A DNA stretch of 64,000 bases from Toxoplasma gondii ME49 (taxonomy: Eukaryota > Apicomplexa > Conoidasida > Eucoccidiorida > Sarcocystidae): positions 5,914,212 through 5,978,211 of the forward strand of contig NC_031478.1 in NCBI RefSeq assembly GCF_000006565.2. The letters run 5' to 3'. Both the position numbers and the translations under genes were made by a program. This document shows, one piece after another, positions 1-12,682 of the stretch; positions within the stretch are counted from its first letter, which is position 1; each line of letters begins with the position of its first letter. The notes beneath the pieces were generated by a model. It had not been told where the DNA came from, ran no database searches, and saw only the letters and a list, made by a program, of their open reading frames with translations.

Positions 1-1592
1 ACTTCCTCTCAGTTCCGTCTCGTCCTCGTCGTCATCTATGCAGACAATGGAGTCGGGCGCCTCGAAGGTGTCTTCGCCTTCGATGCGTTCCACTGCCTCC
101 TGCTCTCTTTCTTCTCCTCGATTTGCTTCCTCTTCTTCTGCATCGTCGCTTCTGTCCCTCGCTGCAACCTGCACGCATTCGCGAGCGTCTGCGTCTTTCT
201 CGGCAGAGGCGGAGACACCTCCCTTTCCCCAGATTCTCCTCCCTCCGCTGTCTGCGTGGTGAGACGCGTAGAAGGACGCAATGGAGTTGCTGGCGTAGCG
301 CTGCCGCGTCTGCAGCTCCTGCGGTCGAAAATTGGAGGCCGGGAGAAGCTTGCCTCTGTCTATACAGTCGAAGACCCACTTCACCGTCACGACAACGTAC
401 TTTTTGCCTTCGCCTCCTTGCTCTCTGAAGAAAAAAGGGCAGGAAAGAAGTGAAGAAGGAAATGTCCTGGCGGAAATTCGGGAGCGGCGAAAAGACGCCA
501 TAAGATGGAAGGGTGGACGGAGACGGTGAAAAGCGCAAGAAAAGGATCTGAGTTTGAGTCCTCCAAGTGCTGCACCCAATCGGATGCCCCTGACATCCTG
601 GGAAGGGAACGTTCCAGAGCTTTGTCTGTCTGTCTCTGTCTTGAGCAAGGGCGTGCCTCGCGGCCAATCGGTCTCCTCTGTCTCTAAGGCGAAAAGCAAG
701 AGGTGCTTCAGAAGATTCGCTGTTTCGTCAGACCCTCCAAGAGGTCCAATTCAGGAAAAACAAAAGCTGGCGACGCGTTCCCTGTGCGTGGTTGTGCGGG
801 GAATGGACGTCTGTTTCGGAACGGGTCTGCTCAGGCTGTTCTGAGAGACGAAAGAGATGAACGCATGCAAGCTTACCGCAAGTGTCGCCACCTCTGGTTG
901 CCCATCGCGACTGTCTCTGCAATGATGTGCGTGCATCCCTTGCCGAAGAGCATGCATATGCGTCCTCCGAAGAGCAGCAAAAGTTTCTTGAAGCAAATGT
1001 CGTCCATTCCGAGAGTGTCACCGTCGACGTAGAAGACGCAGTTCTTGAAAAGGCACGGATTGACGAGTTTGCTCGCGTCGTTCTCGTTCAGAAGCAACTC
1101 GCGAACCCGCCGCGCGTACCGGCTCTCCTCGTACGCTGTTTGTCCACCGGAAGACGAGGTGGTTGAGGACGAGGAGTGAAGACCGGGAATGAACGCCGGA
1201 GAGGACGCGGCCAAGGAGGTTCCTTCCGTTCTTTCAGCGGAAGAAATCGAGGAGGAAGCCTCGCGAGGAGGAGGCTGCACACAGGACGACATTGGGGAGA
1301 CGCGAGCAGTCCAGACAGAAGTCGGGCAAGACCCGCCGTCGGCGACTCGGTCGCCTTTCCTGCGTTTGCGCGGGCTCTCCGAGCCAGACACCTGTGCCTT
1401 TTCTCTGGCTCTTCTTCCGCGAGTCGCGGGCTCTGAGTCACCGGAAGAAGTTGCCTTTTCTTCGCCTGACAGCTGGCGGTGCTGTCGCAGAGAGTTGTGC
1501 AACTGTTGATGCATCTTTTCGCTCTTGTGCCGGAAATACTCCCCGTAGGAGTTCCACTTTCCGCCTCCGAAGAAGCCGTGGCCGCGCCCCAT
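1..1592 (-). CDS. REV1: REV1-like Y-family DNA polymerase, N-terminal part (partial, runs off left edge)
   Basis: REV1 is a nuclear deoxycytidyl transferase and scaffold for translesion synthesis. Two exons are visible: 1592-877 and 424 to the window edge. The intron (876-425) has a GTAAGC donor and a TTCAG acceptor, and joins in phase 2 to give ..NQRWRHLREQGGEGKKYV. The start is the first in-frame ATG (1592). Residues 6-18 read FFGGGKWNSYGEY, the short conserved element that precedes the BRCT domain in REV1 proteins. After about 150 low-complexity residues comes the BRCT: CLFKNCVFYVDGDTLG, the GG turn (LLLFGGRICMLF), CTHIIAE, and the tryptophan helix VTVKWVFDCIDRGKLLPAS. The sequence then continues as FRPQELQTRQ and an acidic Glu/Asp-rich stretch up to the edge. 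The polymerase palm and fingers would lie outside the window, so catalytic activity cannot be judged. Another BRCT protein is possible, but the motif in front of the BRCT favours REV1. Confidence 0.8.
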
Positions 1593-3240
1593 GTTTCTGG
1601 AGAGTCGAACTCAAAGCCATCGTCAGAAAACTTTTCTCAGTGGAACAAACACACGCAACCGCTAAAAGAGAATCGAGACGCGCCGGCAAACACGAGAGAC
1701 GGCAGACGCGGAGTCTCAGCGGGAAAGAAGGTGCACGGAGCCGCGGGATGGCGAAGGTGCTCTGAAAGGAATGTAAATGAACAAAAAACATGACATTTTC
1801 CAGGAAAGTGAAAGGCAACCGACAAGAAATGCTCTGCTGCATCGCTCGAAAAGTCGCGTGGTCTGCTGGCGGTTGCTGTCTCGTGTCGCCAGGAACGGTG
1901 TTGGCAGCCCTTCTCCTCGCTAAAAATCATTTTTCACTCACCAGCAAAGTGGAGGAGGTGTTGCTGGTCTGGTAAGATGCTCGGGACATCGTAGAAGATT
2001 CACGAATGCTTTGGAAGGGTCAAAGAAAATCCATGCATGCACAAGCCCACCTTTTCAAACAAACAAGGCACCCGCGGCAGCTAGCAATCTAGGGCTGAAA
2101 GGACTGAACTCATTCCAGTGTCTTTGTCCCCCAGTTCAAGCAAACGATCCTGCTGTATATATTCTTGTCAGTTCAGTTCTTATCCCTGAGAGGCATTACG
2201 TCAAATAACGCACAACGTCACACCGGCAAAGATGCGTTTCCAGACGCCCTAAAAAACGCGTAACCCGCACGGCTTTGTTTTACTGTCAACCTGCCTGAAG
2301 CTAGAACCCCGAAAAGTGGAGTTCCTGCCGACAAAGCCGACAAATATGTCAGTACAGCTGGGGCCTCGTTCGATTTGATAAAATTTTAGTAGGTGCAGTA
2401 GAGGTGTGCCACGGACTTCAGATCGACTGCGGTTCCGTTTTCTAGGTTTGCCGTTCTAGTCTATTTGGTCTTCTAGAAGCGGCGGGCGTCCAAAGCATTC
2501 CAAATTGCCACAAATACCGAGGCATTGCTCAGGAAAAACCGAGGCTATCTCACTCTCCCGCTTCGCTAAGGGATGGGTGTGAGAGAGACCGTCAGCACAG
2601 CCCATATGCCTCACGAGTCTCGTACCTCTTGTTTTTTCGTCCGCATATCACAGACACAGGGTTCTTTATCATTGCTGTACACCATCACCACACTCGCCTG
2701 CTTAAGACGGATGACAGTGTTGGATTCCATTGTTTCACGACACTACCGTTGTTCCACATGGGTTGTGTTCTAGTGGTTTTCAAAAAGTTCATGGCTTGCG
2801 ACTTAAATCGTATCGGATGGATTCGCAACTCTGTTTTGCAGTGCTACCGGAAATTGTTCCGATCATCGCGGAGGGACATCTTCAGTTGCCGGAAGGAATC
2901 ATAGCGGCGAGGCTCTTCGGGGAGTTAAATCGGAAACGACACAACTGACACGGCGGAAAAGCCACGCGCAACCACTTTGTGTCTTTCAACGAGGATTCGA
3001 CCGTGTTATACGCGTTCCTGCTTTCGACGTAACTCAGGCGCCGCGGCCCAGAGTTTGCTTCAGCTGTATGCCTTTGGCAATTTCAGTATGGAAACAAAGG
3101 TCTGGATGGCAAGGGACGAGGGAAGCTCAAATCATGGACAATGGAGTCGCCAGTAACTCTTTTCGAGTGCGGCGAGTTTCAACTGGAAGCAACCAGAAGC
3201 AGGGACCGACACGCACAGTTGGTGGCTGAGGTCTCAGTTC
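1593..3240. other. Intergenic region upstream of REV1 and downstream of the centrin-like gene
   Basis: No supportable coding exon was found here. It should contain the REV1 promoter and 5' UTR and the 3' UTR of the centrin-like gene, since both are read leftward. Small ORFs on either strand lack splice context and conserved motifs. Confidence 0.5.
2034..2041. promoter_or_regulatory. TGCATGCA palindrome upstream of REV1
   Basis: An 8-bp palindrome TGCATGCA lies about 440 bp upstream of the REV1 start codon. GCATGC-type words are known cis-elements bound by ApiAP2 factors in apicomplexan promoters. Function here is inference: the word also occurs inside introns (for example 12105-12112), so it is not specific. 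Confidence 0.25.
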
Positions 3241-4602
3241 TCAAGCTCGAAGGATGCGAAGAAAGTCTTCTTCGGTCACGACCCCCTTATTGTGTGAGTG
3301 AGACGCGTGGTTGAGCATCTCGCGCAGTTCTTCGTCTGTAAGTTTCTCTCCGAGTTCAACCGCAGCTTTCTTCATCTCTTTCCAACCGATGACGCCCGTA
3401 GGACCAGCTAACATGCGGAAGCCTGAAGAATGCGCACAACACCGCAACGCGAAAAAAAGTGCAAGGCTTTGTCCGCAACAGGTTTTGTCCCTTTCTGCTG
3501 ATCTCCAGCATGCAGAGATGTGCTGCTGCCCCTCTGTTGTTGCGGCAAATGTGCATGTGGATATCTCAACTCTTCTCGTTGCTGTAGCAAGGGGGCATGG
3601 GCGCGTGGCTTGTGAGGCTCTCTCGGGCTGGCAAACTTGTGCAGCAGACTGTGAGGGATCTGGAGATGGGGAACATGGCCGTTCATCACACTGTGTCAGA
3701 AAGGTGTAAGCTCTTTGAGTCCTGTCGAATCTTGACATGCCACTGCTCTCGAAAAAATAGGAATGTGCGTTTCGACGGCGCCGACAAGTCTAAGCGACGG
3801 ATGGGCATCTCTGAAGACCCTGCTGCGCCCGACTTCACTGCATTTCACCCGCCCACCCCTCCGGGTTTCCTCGAAGTGCCTTGCCTCGAGAGATTTGTTC
3901 CCTTGTCGGCTTCTCGTTGATTTTGATTGTGAGAATCTCAAGAAACTCGTTGAAGTCCAACTGCCCCAGGGACGTCGTTGCGGTCTGCGCAACTGGCGCT
4001 GCTGCGCATATAATCACCACGGAATGGAACACGAAGACCGAGAGCAACTGTCCTGTCCGACTGCCTAATCAAAGACGCACGCTGACACAAAGACGTCACA
4101 GATGTTCTTTTCGAAACGTCGCATGAATGCCGCCTCGCAGCTGTCTTTCTCAGCTAGCAAAAAACGCTGCGGTGAACTCACAGGCTGCGACGGCGGCTGC
4201 TGCGTTCGGGTTGCTGGTGGAAATCATTTTCATGACGTCTGGTTCGCGGCGTTTCTTCTCGATCTCGTTCAGCAGCTTCTTCATTTCTTCCTTTGTGGGC
4301 TCGAACCCGAGAGCCCGCAGAGCGACCTTCAACTCTTTCGCGTCGATGCTGCCTGTTCCTTCCGTGTCGAACAGATCGAATGCCTCTTTGATGTCTTTCC
4401 GCTGCTCTTCGCTGAGTTCCACGCGAACGCTTCGACGGCTCTTCGCCCCAGCTCCGCCGTGACTCCGGCATTTTCCCTTTGCCCCTGTCTCGTTGCCCAT
4501 GCCAGACGTCGCTCGCACTGCAGACGGCCTGTTTCCTCCAACTGGAGAAGAGACACCCGGGCCTCCATGTGACGGACTGCCAGGGTTGCCCACAGTCGCC
4601 AT
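3241..4602 (-). CDS. Divergent centrin-like EF-hand protein
   Basis: Centrins are small calcium-binding proteins of centrosomes, basal bodies and contractile fibres. Three exons: 4602-4182, 4001-3885 and 3422-3241 (720 nt, 239 aa); usual centrins are about 170 aa. The start ATG (4602) opens a Gly/Ser-rich tail of about 65 residues. Then follows [20 protein letters not shown], with a canonical first EF loop ([12 protein letters not shown]) and the centrin signature [21 protein letters not shown]-hand 2 is split by an Ala-rich insert that spans intron 1 and ends in [19 protein letters not shown]-hands 3 and 4 ([42 protein letters not shown]) keep the helices but have lost most calcium ligands. 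Intron 1 has a GTGAGT donor and two tandem CAG acceptors. Intron 2 begins with GC (CGAG|GCAAGG) and is the only join that preserves frame. It could be a calmodulin-like protein, but helix sequences favour centrin. Confidence 0.8.
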
Positions 4603-7600
4603 GCTGTGCAACCGTGTCAGGTGTCGTTCAGTGCGTACTCCGGAAGAAAGGAAGAGTGGAAGACATGCAGGTGCAGGGGAGGGAACGTTTGTGTAGTGCG
4701 TCCTCAGGAAAAAACGACATGCAGCGTCCAGGAAAACGCACGGTTCGCCAGTAGCATGCAAATGGTGCAGTTAGACTAGGGAAATTCTCTGGGAATCCCC
4801 CGATAAGGACAGCGGACGCAAAACCTGGCGAGAAACTGAGTCGTGTTTCGACAGACGAGACGCCTGAACTACCGCGGAGTGCCTGCACTCGGGACGGAGG
4901 CGCTTGCGATGCATTGCGAAGATGTCAACGGTTCGTTTTCTCTCAAGAAGAGCGATCCTTGAGGCAGTCGTCCTCCGGGAAGAACCCGGAACACGATATT
5001 GCGACAGGTGTACGTCCTTCGCACCTAGCCGGCGCTTCGTCGAGAGAAACATGTCAGCGAATGAGCGAGACCCCGTTGTCGTTTTCTCATCGGCACTAGC
5101 ATTTCAGAGGAAGCAAGGACGCAGCGACCAGCAGCACATCGTTGAGCTGAACTAACAGACGTAGTGAGACGCATACGCTATCAGGGTTGAGGGAAAGAGG
5201 GTAAGGACAGCAGGCAATAGCGGCGAGAAAGGGGGTAGGGAGCTGCAGGAAAGCCGTTGGACAAACGATTACCGCAGCAAAACGGCACAGTGTGGAGTTT
5301 TCCTGCCCCTCTATAGGAACAGGAATGCAAGCTGAGAGGGAAAACGACTTGTTATCAAAAAGGAGAAGCTGAAGGGTGACGAACGGTACCCCAAGAGTCT
5401 TGTGGTTCTGTAACTGCATAAGAGCACAGCGATCTTCTGCCACTATTTCTCTAGTGTGCACTGTCGACAACAAACACAGGTGCACGCTTTGCCGCGTACT
5501 TTCTCACGACTCGTCGATTTTATCCAGAGCACACGCACAACAAAGCAAGCACGCTTCCGCTTCAGGGGCGCTAGAGGTTTCGTGGCATTTCTGCATTCTC
5601 TAGTGTCTTCTGCCGCGGCATTCCACCCTGAACTCATCGAATTCTTGCTTCTGTTCCACGTAAAAACGCCGAGAGACGTGTGGGGCAATCACAGCCAGTT
5701 TGCTACGGCCGGCAACCCGAGAACAGGGGCAGACAATTCCTTCGAACAAGTATGTGAAGAAGGTAAAGGAGAATGCCTCTAGGAATATCCGTGCCTCGGA
5801 ATCCCCAGAATGAAGAAACGAGTCATTGTGGTCGGTCAGAAGTGGTCGTTTTTTCCATGCGGCTGTTCCAATGTAGTCGGAAGGCGCAGGTGACCTGCAG
5901 AAACGAAATGTTCTGTCCTAGTGCGTAAGCTGAAGTGCGACTTACAGCACTGCCGCTGTTTGAAGCGTTTTACTTTCTCTATCCCTTTCTCGGGTTGAAC
6001 AATATTCGGGAAGGCTTGAGACAACAGTCGATCTTGCGTTACTGCTCTAGTTTCCGCACCGCACGAATGCTAACGCACGTCAGCGTTGAGATCCGATCCT
6101 TCGTGTAAAAGCACCTCAACACGGTCCCAGGTTCTATTTGCTTAGCATGGAGTTAAGCAGCCGCTGCTCGCGGCGGCACTTCTGAAGACAGAACTATGCG
6201 ACGAAGTGGAAAAGACGCACGCACGGCTGCGAGGCTTCTGATACAGACTCCCGAACGTCTTCTTGCGTGAGGGATCTCCGTACGGCCACGGCAGCCTTTG
6301 TCTCTGCAGACGAGTTTCGATCTCTTAGGCTGCTAAAAGAGAACGATTCCTTGGTCCACCACTGTGGTTTAGGGTTTAGATTGCACAAATCCCTAAGTTT
6401 GTCAAAGAAAAACAACGAAGCTCGTCTTGTTCGCCGCTCGTTGGTTTCGTCTGTCACGCCGGGGCGCAACTTTGCAATGCAATTTTCAGAGTATAACACA
6501 TATCTTCCTAGGAGTCCTGACAGCAAACAGACACCAGTACTAACGTGACAACCCCTGGCGTACGCCCAAGCGCCTCTCGAATTTTTTGATGCCGTCCTCT
6601 GTTCCGGTCTCCACATGAGAGTGGCACCAACTTCCCGTCTGTGAGCACAGAGAACCCCGAGTCTCCAACATGTCTGAGCAGATGTTGTTGCGCATGCACA
6701 GACAAGGGAACGAGATTGTTCGAACCCGGTAAAAAACCCACCCTTGTTACTGCAGGTGTTCTCAAGTTTCATTCCCTGGGTACTTCTGATGAGTGAACTG
6801 TGATATACTTATTGTACAAGCATTCAGCTAGTTTTTCGGGGACGCTCACTATTAAACACGTGGAAGATCAGTATCTTTATCTTCTTAGCAGCTGTTTTGG
6901 GGTTCGGGACTCCATCTACTCTGCAAAACATGGACCCAGGAGACATCGGCGGTGTTGCGAACTGGCTCATGTAGGGAGAATGTACCGCGAGATCCTGTGC
7001 TAGCTTGAATATTGAAAGTGTTTTCTAGAATCCAACTTCTGAAAAAAAGTCGACCGGTATTTCGAGGATTGTGGAACTCCGAACGACATGAGGCCGTTGA
7101 ACACGCGGCTTCGGTACTGCGTACCCCTGCGTGTTTCGACCCTGAAAAGTAATGGCGCCCGACAAACGGCGAACTAAGACAGCTCTGGAAGCAAGGAAGA
7201 ACGCGAAAAACGAAAGGCATTTCCAGAGTCGTGCTTTCTATTTCCCGGGCTAGGTCTATATACGGCGAGAAATCGTACGTACTAGCTGACCAACGACGCT
7301 CCTGACGGCAACGCAGTCACAAGTTAGCTTATTCGCAAGCGTCTGCACGTTTGTATGCTTTTATACTATCTACAAGCATAAACGCCCGTGTTTTCGAATG
7401 TATAATTAAAAAGTATTTGTATACATGAACAGACTTACTGAAACACAGAGGATCTGGGGTTTCGCTGTAGACGACGTCGGCGTTCGGCTCTCCACTCGGA
7501 AGACCAACACCTCCAACTTCTTATTTAATGCTCTCCTCGTTGCAAGCCAGGTGAAGACTGTTTTTTCATAAACCCAAAAGAACTGTAGAAGCATCTGAGG

Positions 7601-8211
7601 AGAGACGCCCTATGTACTCATCGATGCCCTGGGTTCCCTGATCGTGTCTTCTCCCGCCCGGCGATAGGTTTTTGACGTCGTGTTTCTCGTCTCTTCCCCG
7701 CGTCTGTGGTTCTTCTGCGCTGAGGGGTCTCTATACAAAAACGACGAGATGCGAAGCGGCTTGGCATTCAATCCCGCTACTTATTTTTATATTTGCTTTT
7801 CATTTTCCTCTCCCCATTTCCGCCCGATCCCCATTGACATTTCGGTCGACGCACTCGTGCCACTGGCTGCCGAGACGGCGACGACCTCGGTTGTTCGTGT
7901 TTCTTGTTTTGTTTTCTGCGAGTCTGCTTGGCTTGTTTTCCTTTGGCCAGTTGGCTGTCTTGTGCGGAACGATACTCCTCCATTTGAAGAGTTTTCCTCG
8001 CGGGCCTCTGTTTTTTCGCGAGCGGCGCAGTCGCGCACACCGTGCAAGAAGCCCGACAGCCAGTTCTCCATTCGACACAGTTTTTGGGTTTTGTGGAGAC
8101 TTTCTTCGGTTCAAGAGGCCTCTTTTCTGTGCATTCGCTTCCACTCTCCGTTCTCCTTGACCGACCCGCCTATCGAGCAGAGCCACAAGGAAAACGCAAT
8201 CCACTCTTGTC
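4603..8211. other. 3.6-kb intergenic region between divergent centrin-like and PP2C genes
   Basis: The two flanking genes are read away from each other, so this block should hold both promoters and 5' UTRs. No ORF here combines an ATG, splice sites and a recognisable motif. The open frames at 7672-8160 and 7680-8504 overlap the leader and start of the phosphatase gene in other frames and look accidental. Confidence 0.45.
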
Positions 8212-11200
8212 ATGCAACTCTGTCTGCCGCCGGCTCCTCCGGGAGCGCGGCGGCTCTGTCGGCTGCCAATTCATCTCGCCTGCGCCTCGAAGTTCTGCGG
8301 TCCTTTCGACCTTCTCTTTCTCCTGTTTTTTCTGCTTTCGACCTGCGGGGGTCGTGGCGTTTTTGCGCCTCTCTCTGCACGGGGCGACGGACTGGAGCCC
8401 CGAGGCGTCGCTTCCGTCCCGGCCACGGACTCTTCTCGACGCGCCGAAGCCATTCCGCAAACTCGCCGGGAGCTGACGCAGCCTTCGTCCTCTTCTTCAG
8501 ATAAGTCGCGAGTCAACGAAAGCTCCGAATTCCCCGACAGGCTGCCTGCGAACGCGCCGCTCGCGGACGAAATTGAGGTTCCCGCGGAGTGGCTCGCGCT
8601 TCTCAGTCGAGAGCCAGCAGGCGTATCCTTCCCTTCCACTTCTGCTCCCCCAGCCATCCCGAAATGGAAGGAGAGAAGTGATCTTCTTCCTCCAGGACGC
8701 CTGGCGAAATCCGGAGAGTCGGTCGCGGCCCAGAGGCCCCTGGCCTCTCATGTGGCTGCGCCCGGCTCTCGGCTGTCTAGACACTCCAGAGGTGGGCAGC
8801 CGCAGGACGCGGCCGACGTCCGGCAGCAGCCTTCTTCCCCTCTTTCCTTCGGAGCACAGCAGGCGCCCGGCGGCCGAGCAGACGCGCAACGGGGCGGCGA
8901 GAGACAGCCGGAGGATGTGTCATCGGAGCAAGGATCAGGACGAGGAGAACCACGAGATGCAGCCGTGCATGCGAATTGGCACTCTTCGTCTCAGGCGGAA
9001 CCGGAGGACGAAGGACTCTTTCAGTCAGGAGCTGCTTCGGAGGTCCCTCGTGGAGGGTCGCTCCCGGAGGAGGTCTTCCACTCTGCGCCTCGACATGGTC
9101 AAGCACCTGGCAAGGACGGCGGCGAAAGTGTCTCTGTCGCACGAGCTGTGGGGTCTCCAGCATCGCAGTTTCAAGCCAATGCGCCGTACGTCACCGTTGC
9201 CTCGCAAGAGTCTCGCGGAGGAGACGCTGTAGTCTCCGAAGGAGGACTAAGCGCAGCTCCGCCGGACGAGCCCCAGAGAGGGTCGCTAGGTCGAGTCCTC
9301 CAACGCCTGTCTCCGAGGACCAGCAACGCCCCCGCGCATCCTGAGGTTGTCGAGCTGGCGCCCCGGCTCGAGAAGGACTCTCTCGCTCAACGTGGAAAGG
9401 CGGAATCGTCGGAGTTTGCCGACGGAGACAAGGAAGGACGAAGCAGTGCCCGAGACTCCTCTCTCCTCTCTCTTTTCAGGCCCACCGGGATTCTTGAGTC
9501 TCTGCTGCCTGACGACTTTGCGCGAGACGTGAGGGCATCAGTGCTGCGGAAAACTGGACAAGTGCAGGAGGAGTATCTGCGCCCAGGGTGGAGGTCGGTA
9601 GCCCTCGCACTGAATTCGCTGTTCTCTCGGGAACCCAGCGCGGCGCGAGACACAGCTCTAGGCAGCTCAGAGACGTACGGGGGACCGGAGCTTTCGGACT
9701 CTCCTGCCGACGATCGCGACTTGGAGAGGAGGGGAAAACAGCAGGCAGGAGTCGGCGCCCGAGTGTTCGCGAATCTCGGACTCCGTGAAGAATTTATTTC
9801 CGTGCTGCGCGCGGTTCAACAAGTCAAGGAGTCCCTAGGCCTCGACGAGTCTCAGAGTGTGTCGCCGCCACCCTCGCCCTCTCAGAGAGGAAAAAAGAAA
9901 GTTCTGCCGCCGTACCAAGTCCAGGTATGACTGTCTGAGCAGAGGCCACCACAGGTGACGGCACAGGAGAAGAGAAGGGGGGTGTATGTCCACTGGGACC
10001 GCCTCTCGCAGACCGGAAGAAGTATTTGCAGTTTAGGCCAGGAGAGCGGTTGTCCAAACGAGAAGGCGAGGAAGACACTGCGTGGTGGGCGAGAGGAGAG
10101 ACGAGACCACGAGACATAGGAGGGAAGAAAGGGGAGAGAGCGAGAGGAGAGGAAGGTGAAGAGAAACGAGAAGGAGAGAGGATAGGTAAGAGAGAAGATA
10201 CAGGAAAAAGATAAGAGCGGAGAGAGGAGAGGGGCGAGAAAAGTTGGAGAACAAGGGGGAGACACGGAGGCAGAAAGAGAACCGGGAGCCATAAAAGGAA
10301 ATGGAGGATACGGGGAGCGACGTTTGCTGCCACAGTTGACACGGACAGGCGAGAAGGAAGTCCAAGGTGACACAGGAGACTTTCAGATGGGTCTCTCACG
10401 TTGTGGTCTCAGGTTCGCAAGAAAATGGTGACAGTGAGCGAGTGGTACGTACGTTCTCTCGGCGCGACAATGAATGGCCGCCGCACGGACGACGAAGATG
10501 TAAGTAAAGTTTTAGTTGACGGAAAGGCGCACGCCGACTCGTTTTCGAGTCCGAAAGGTGTCAAGTTTTGAGTCGAGGAGGCGGGGGTGAACTCTCCACT
10601 GGAGAGGAACGCAAACCGCTGCTTGCCTGCAGAAAGCGAGTGACGCGCATGCGTCTGCTTCTCTGTTCTGCGACTTCTTTCTGTGTGGAGAAAAGCGTAG
10701 AAGGGCGGGCAGGAGGGGAAAGAAGACCGGGACGTTTCGTTGTCGGAAGTGGAGGCGCGAACCGGTAGACAGCGCTGGAGTCATCGGAGCGTGATGGATC
10801 AAGCGAAGAGTCGTTCGAGCGACGACCCATCTGTGTTTTCTTTGGTCTGACAAATCCTTCCACGTTTCTCCTGAACTCCGGTGTCTGCTCTAAGCGGGGA
10901 GAACAGCGGTGTCTCCGAGGAAGACGGAAGCGTTTGCGGAGCCTCTCCCGTTCCAGCTCGAGAGAGGCTCGTCTTTCCTCGCCTTGAGTGTGAAGGAGGT
11001 TGGCCCGCTTCCTGTCTCGCGCGCTTTCTCGTCTCGGGCGATTCTGTCACCAACCGCTTTTTGCTCGAAGGCTCTCTCTGGGTCGCGGTGAAGGGGGGGC
11101 CTTGAGTTCTGGACCGCGGGTCCGTTGTGCAGAGACAGCGGTCGTGAGCTGTGGCAGCTTCAGAGTGTGGGTCAGCTGTGGTATCGTTTGCTTTCCTCTT

Positions 11201-12642
11201 GTCGTTTGAATGCGCTCGGCGTCTTCTCTGTCCTCTCCCTGCGCATGCCTCGAGACAGGCTCTGCTGGTTCACTCGCCTCTCGCTGGGTTCCCCGACGCG
11301 AGGCTCGTCGGACTTTTCGACGGTCACGCTGGCTACGAAGTCTCCCGCTTCTGCGCGACGCATGCATCCAGTTTCCTAGGTGAGCAGACGGTGGATCTCG
11401 ATTCGGCGAAAGGCGTGGACTTCAGATTTCAGGCAGAGCAGTGGACGGCAGGAGAGACAGAGCGATTCGAGAAAGGAGGTGAATTCGAATGTCGTCAACG
11501 GCGACGCACGGATTGGAAAGGTAGCGCAACAAACAAGGACGAAGGGAGTTTGCGCTTGAAAGCAGTGACCACAACAAATGCAAAGAAAGTGGAGTCAAGA
11601 AACGAAAGGCACAAGAACGGAACGGGTCAAGCACACCAAGAGATCCCAGACTGGGCGCGTCGTATATACACCCAGGTTTTTCTACTGCTGCTCTGAAAGC
11701 CGCGCTACCGCACAGGAGCGTGGAACCAGCAACCGAGACTCAAGGATCAAATCAGTGAAAAGAAAAGATAAGGAAGTTTTAAGAATCACAGTCCGCAGAG
11801 TGTCGCCACTGTGAATCCGAGACTGGTCTCTTCTGCCGCTCTCCTGAGAGACTCGCGTCGAACTGTGACCCCGGGTGTCGAGCAATGCTTCAGACGTGGA
11901 CAACACCACCTGGAAATGGCGCATGCATCTGCTTTGTGCGTCGCCACCCGGACTTCAGCCTGGACTTCAGGAGAGGTTTCAACAGGAAATGGAGCTGCTA
12001 AACGCAGACTGAACAACATCTGCTGCTCAGTGACCAGGCTCACGAAAATGTCCGTACGTAGATGTAGACAGATACACGTTTGTGTCCAAATAGCTGTCTG
12101 AACGCATGCATGCATATACGCATAGCTGTGTCTGTACGTGGTCCCGTTTATCTGTGTTCGTTTGTGTTGCTTTATTAGGTACCATGACAGATCTTTCGGC
12201 AGCGTCGTTTAAGGAAGCATGTCTTGCGATGGACGATGCTGCCTTTCGTCAGTCGGTGCCTATGCTTAGGTCCGGGTCGACAGGTAAGGATGATTGGGGG
12301 GGGGAGGGTGTTTTTCTTTCAGAGACAGCTTCTTTGGATCTCTCCGCTGGAAACGTCTTTCGCCGGAGAATCGTCTTCTTTGTGTCTCAGTGGGGGACCG
12401 CCTCCTATCCTCTCACATTTCTCTTCTTCAATTCTCGCTGGGGCACTGTCTCCGTGCTGGCTGGGCCCACTCTGTGGGGGGGGGGGGGGCGTGTAAGATT
12501 CGGAGACATCGACTCATATGTCTGTACGAGAGAAGCGAGTCTGCGACTTCGAGCTGAAAGAGTGCGATCACCGCTTTTGCTCCAAAACAGCATTGTTTAA
12601 TCCTCCATTTCTTACCATTCAAGAAGCAGTCAAATATATAAT

Positions 12643-12682
<40 letters not shown>

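Noticed and set aside
7680..8504. 274-codon + strand frame overlapping the phosphatase start
   Set aside because: It overlaps exon 1 of the phosphatase in another frame and shows no motif or phase-matched exit into the catalytic exons.
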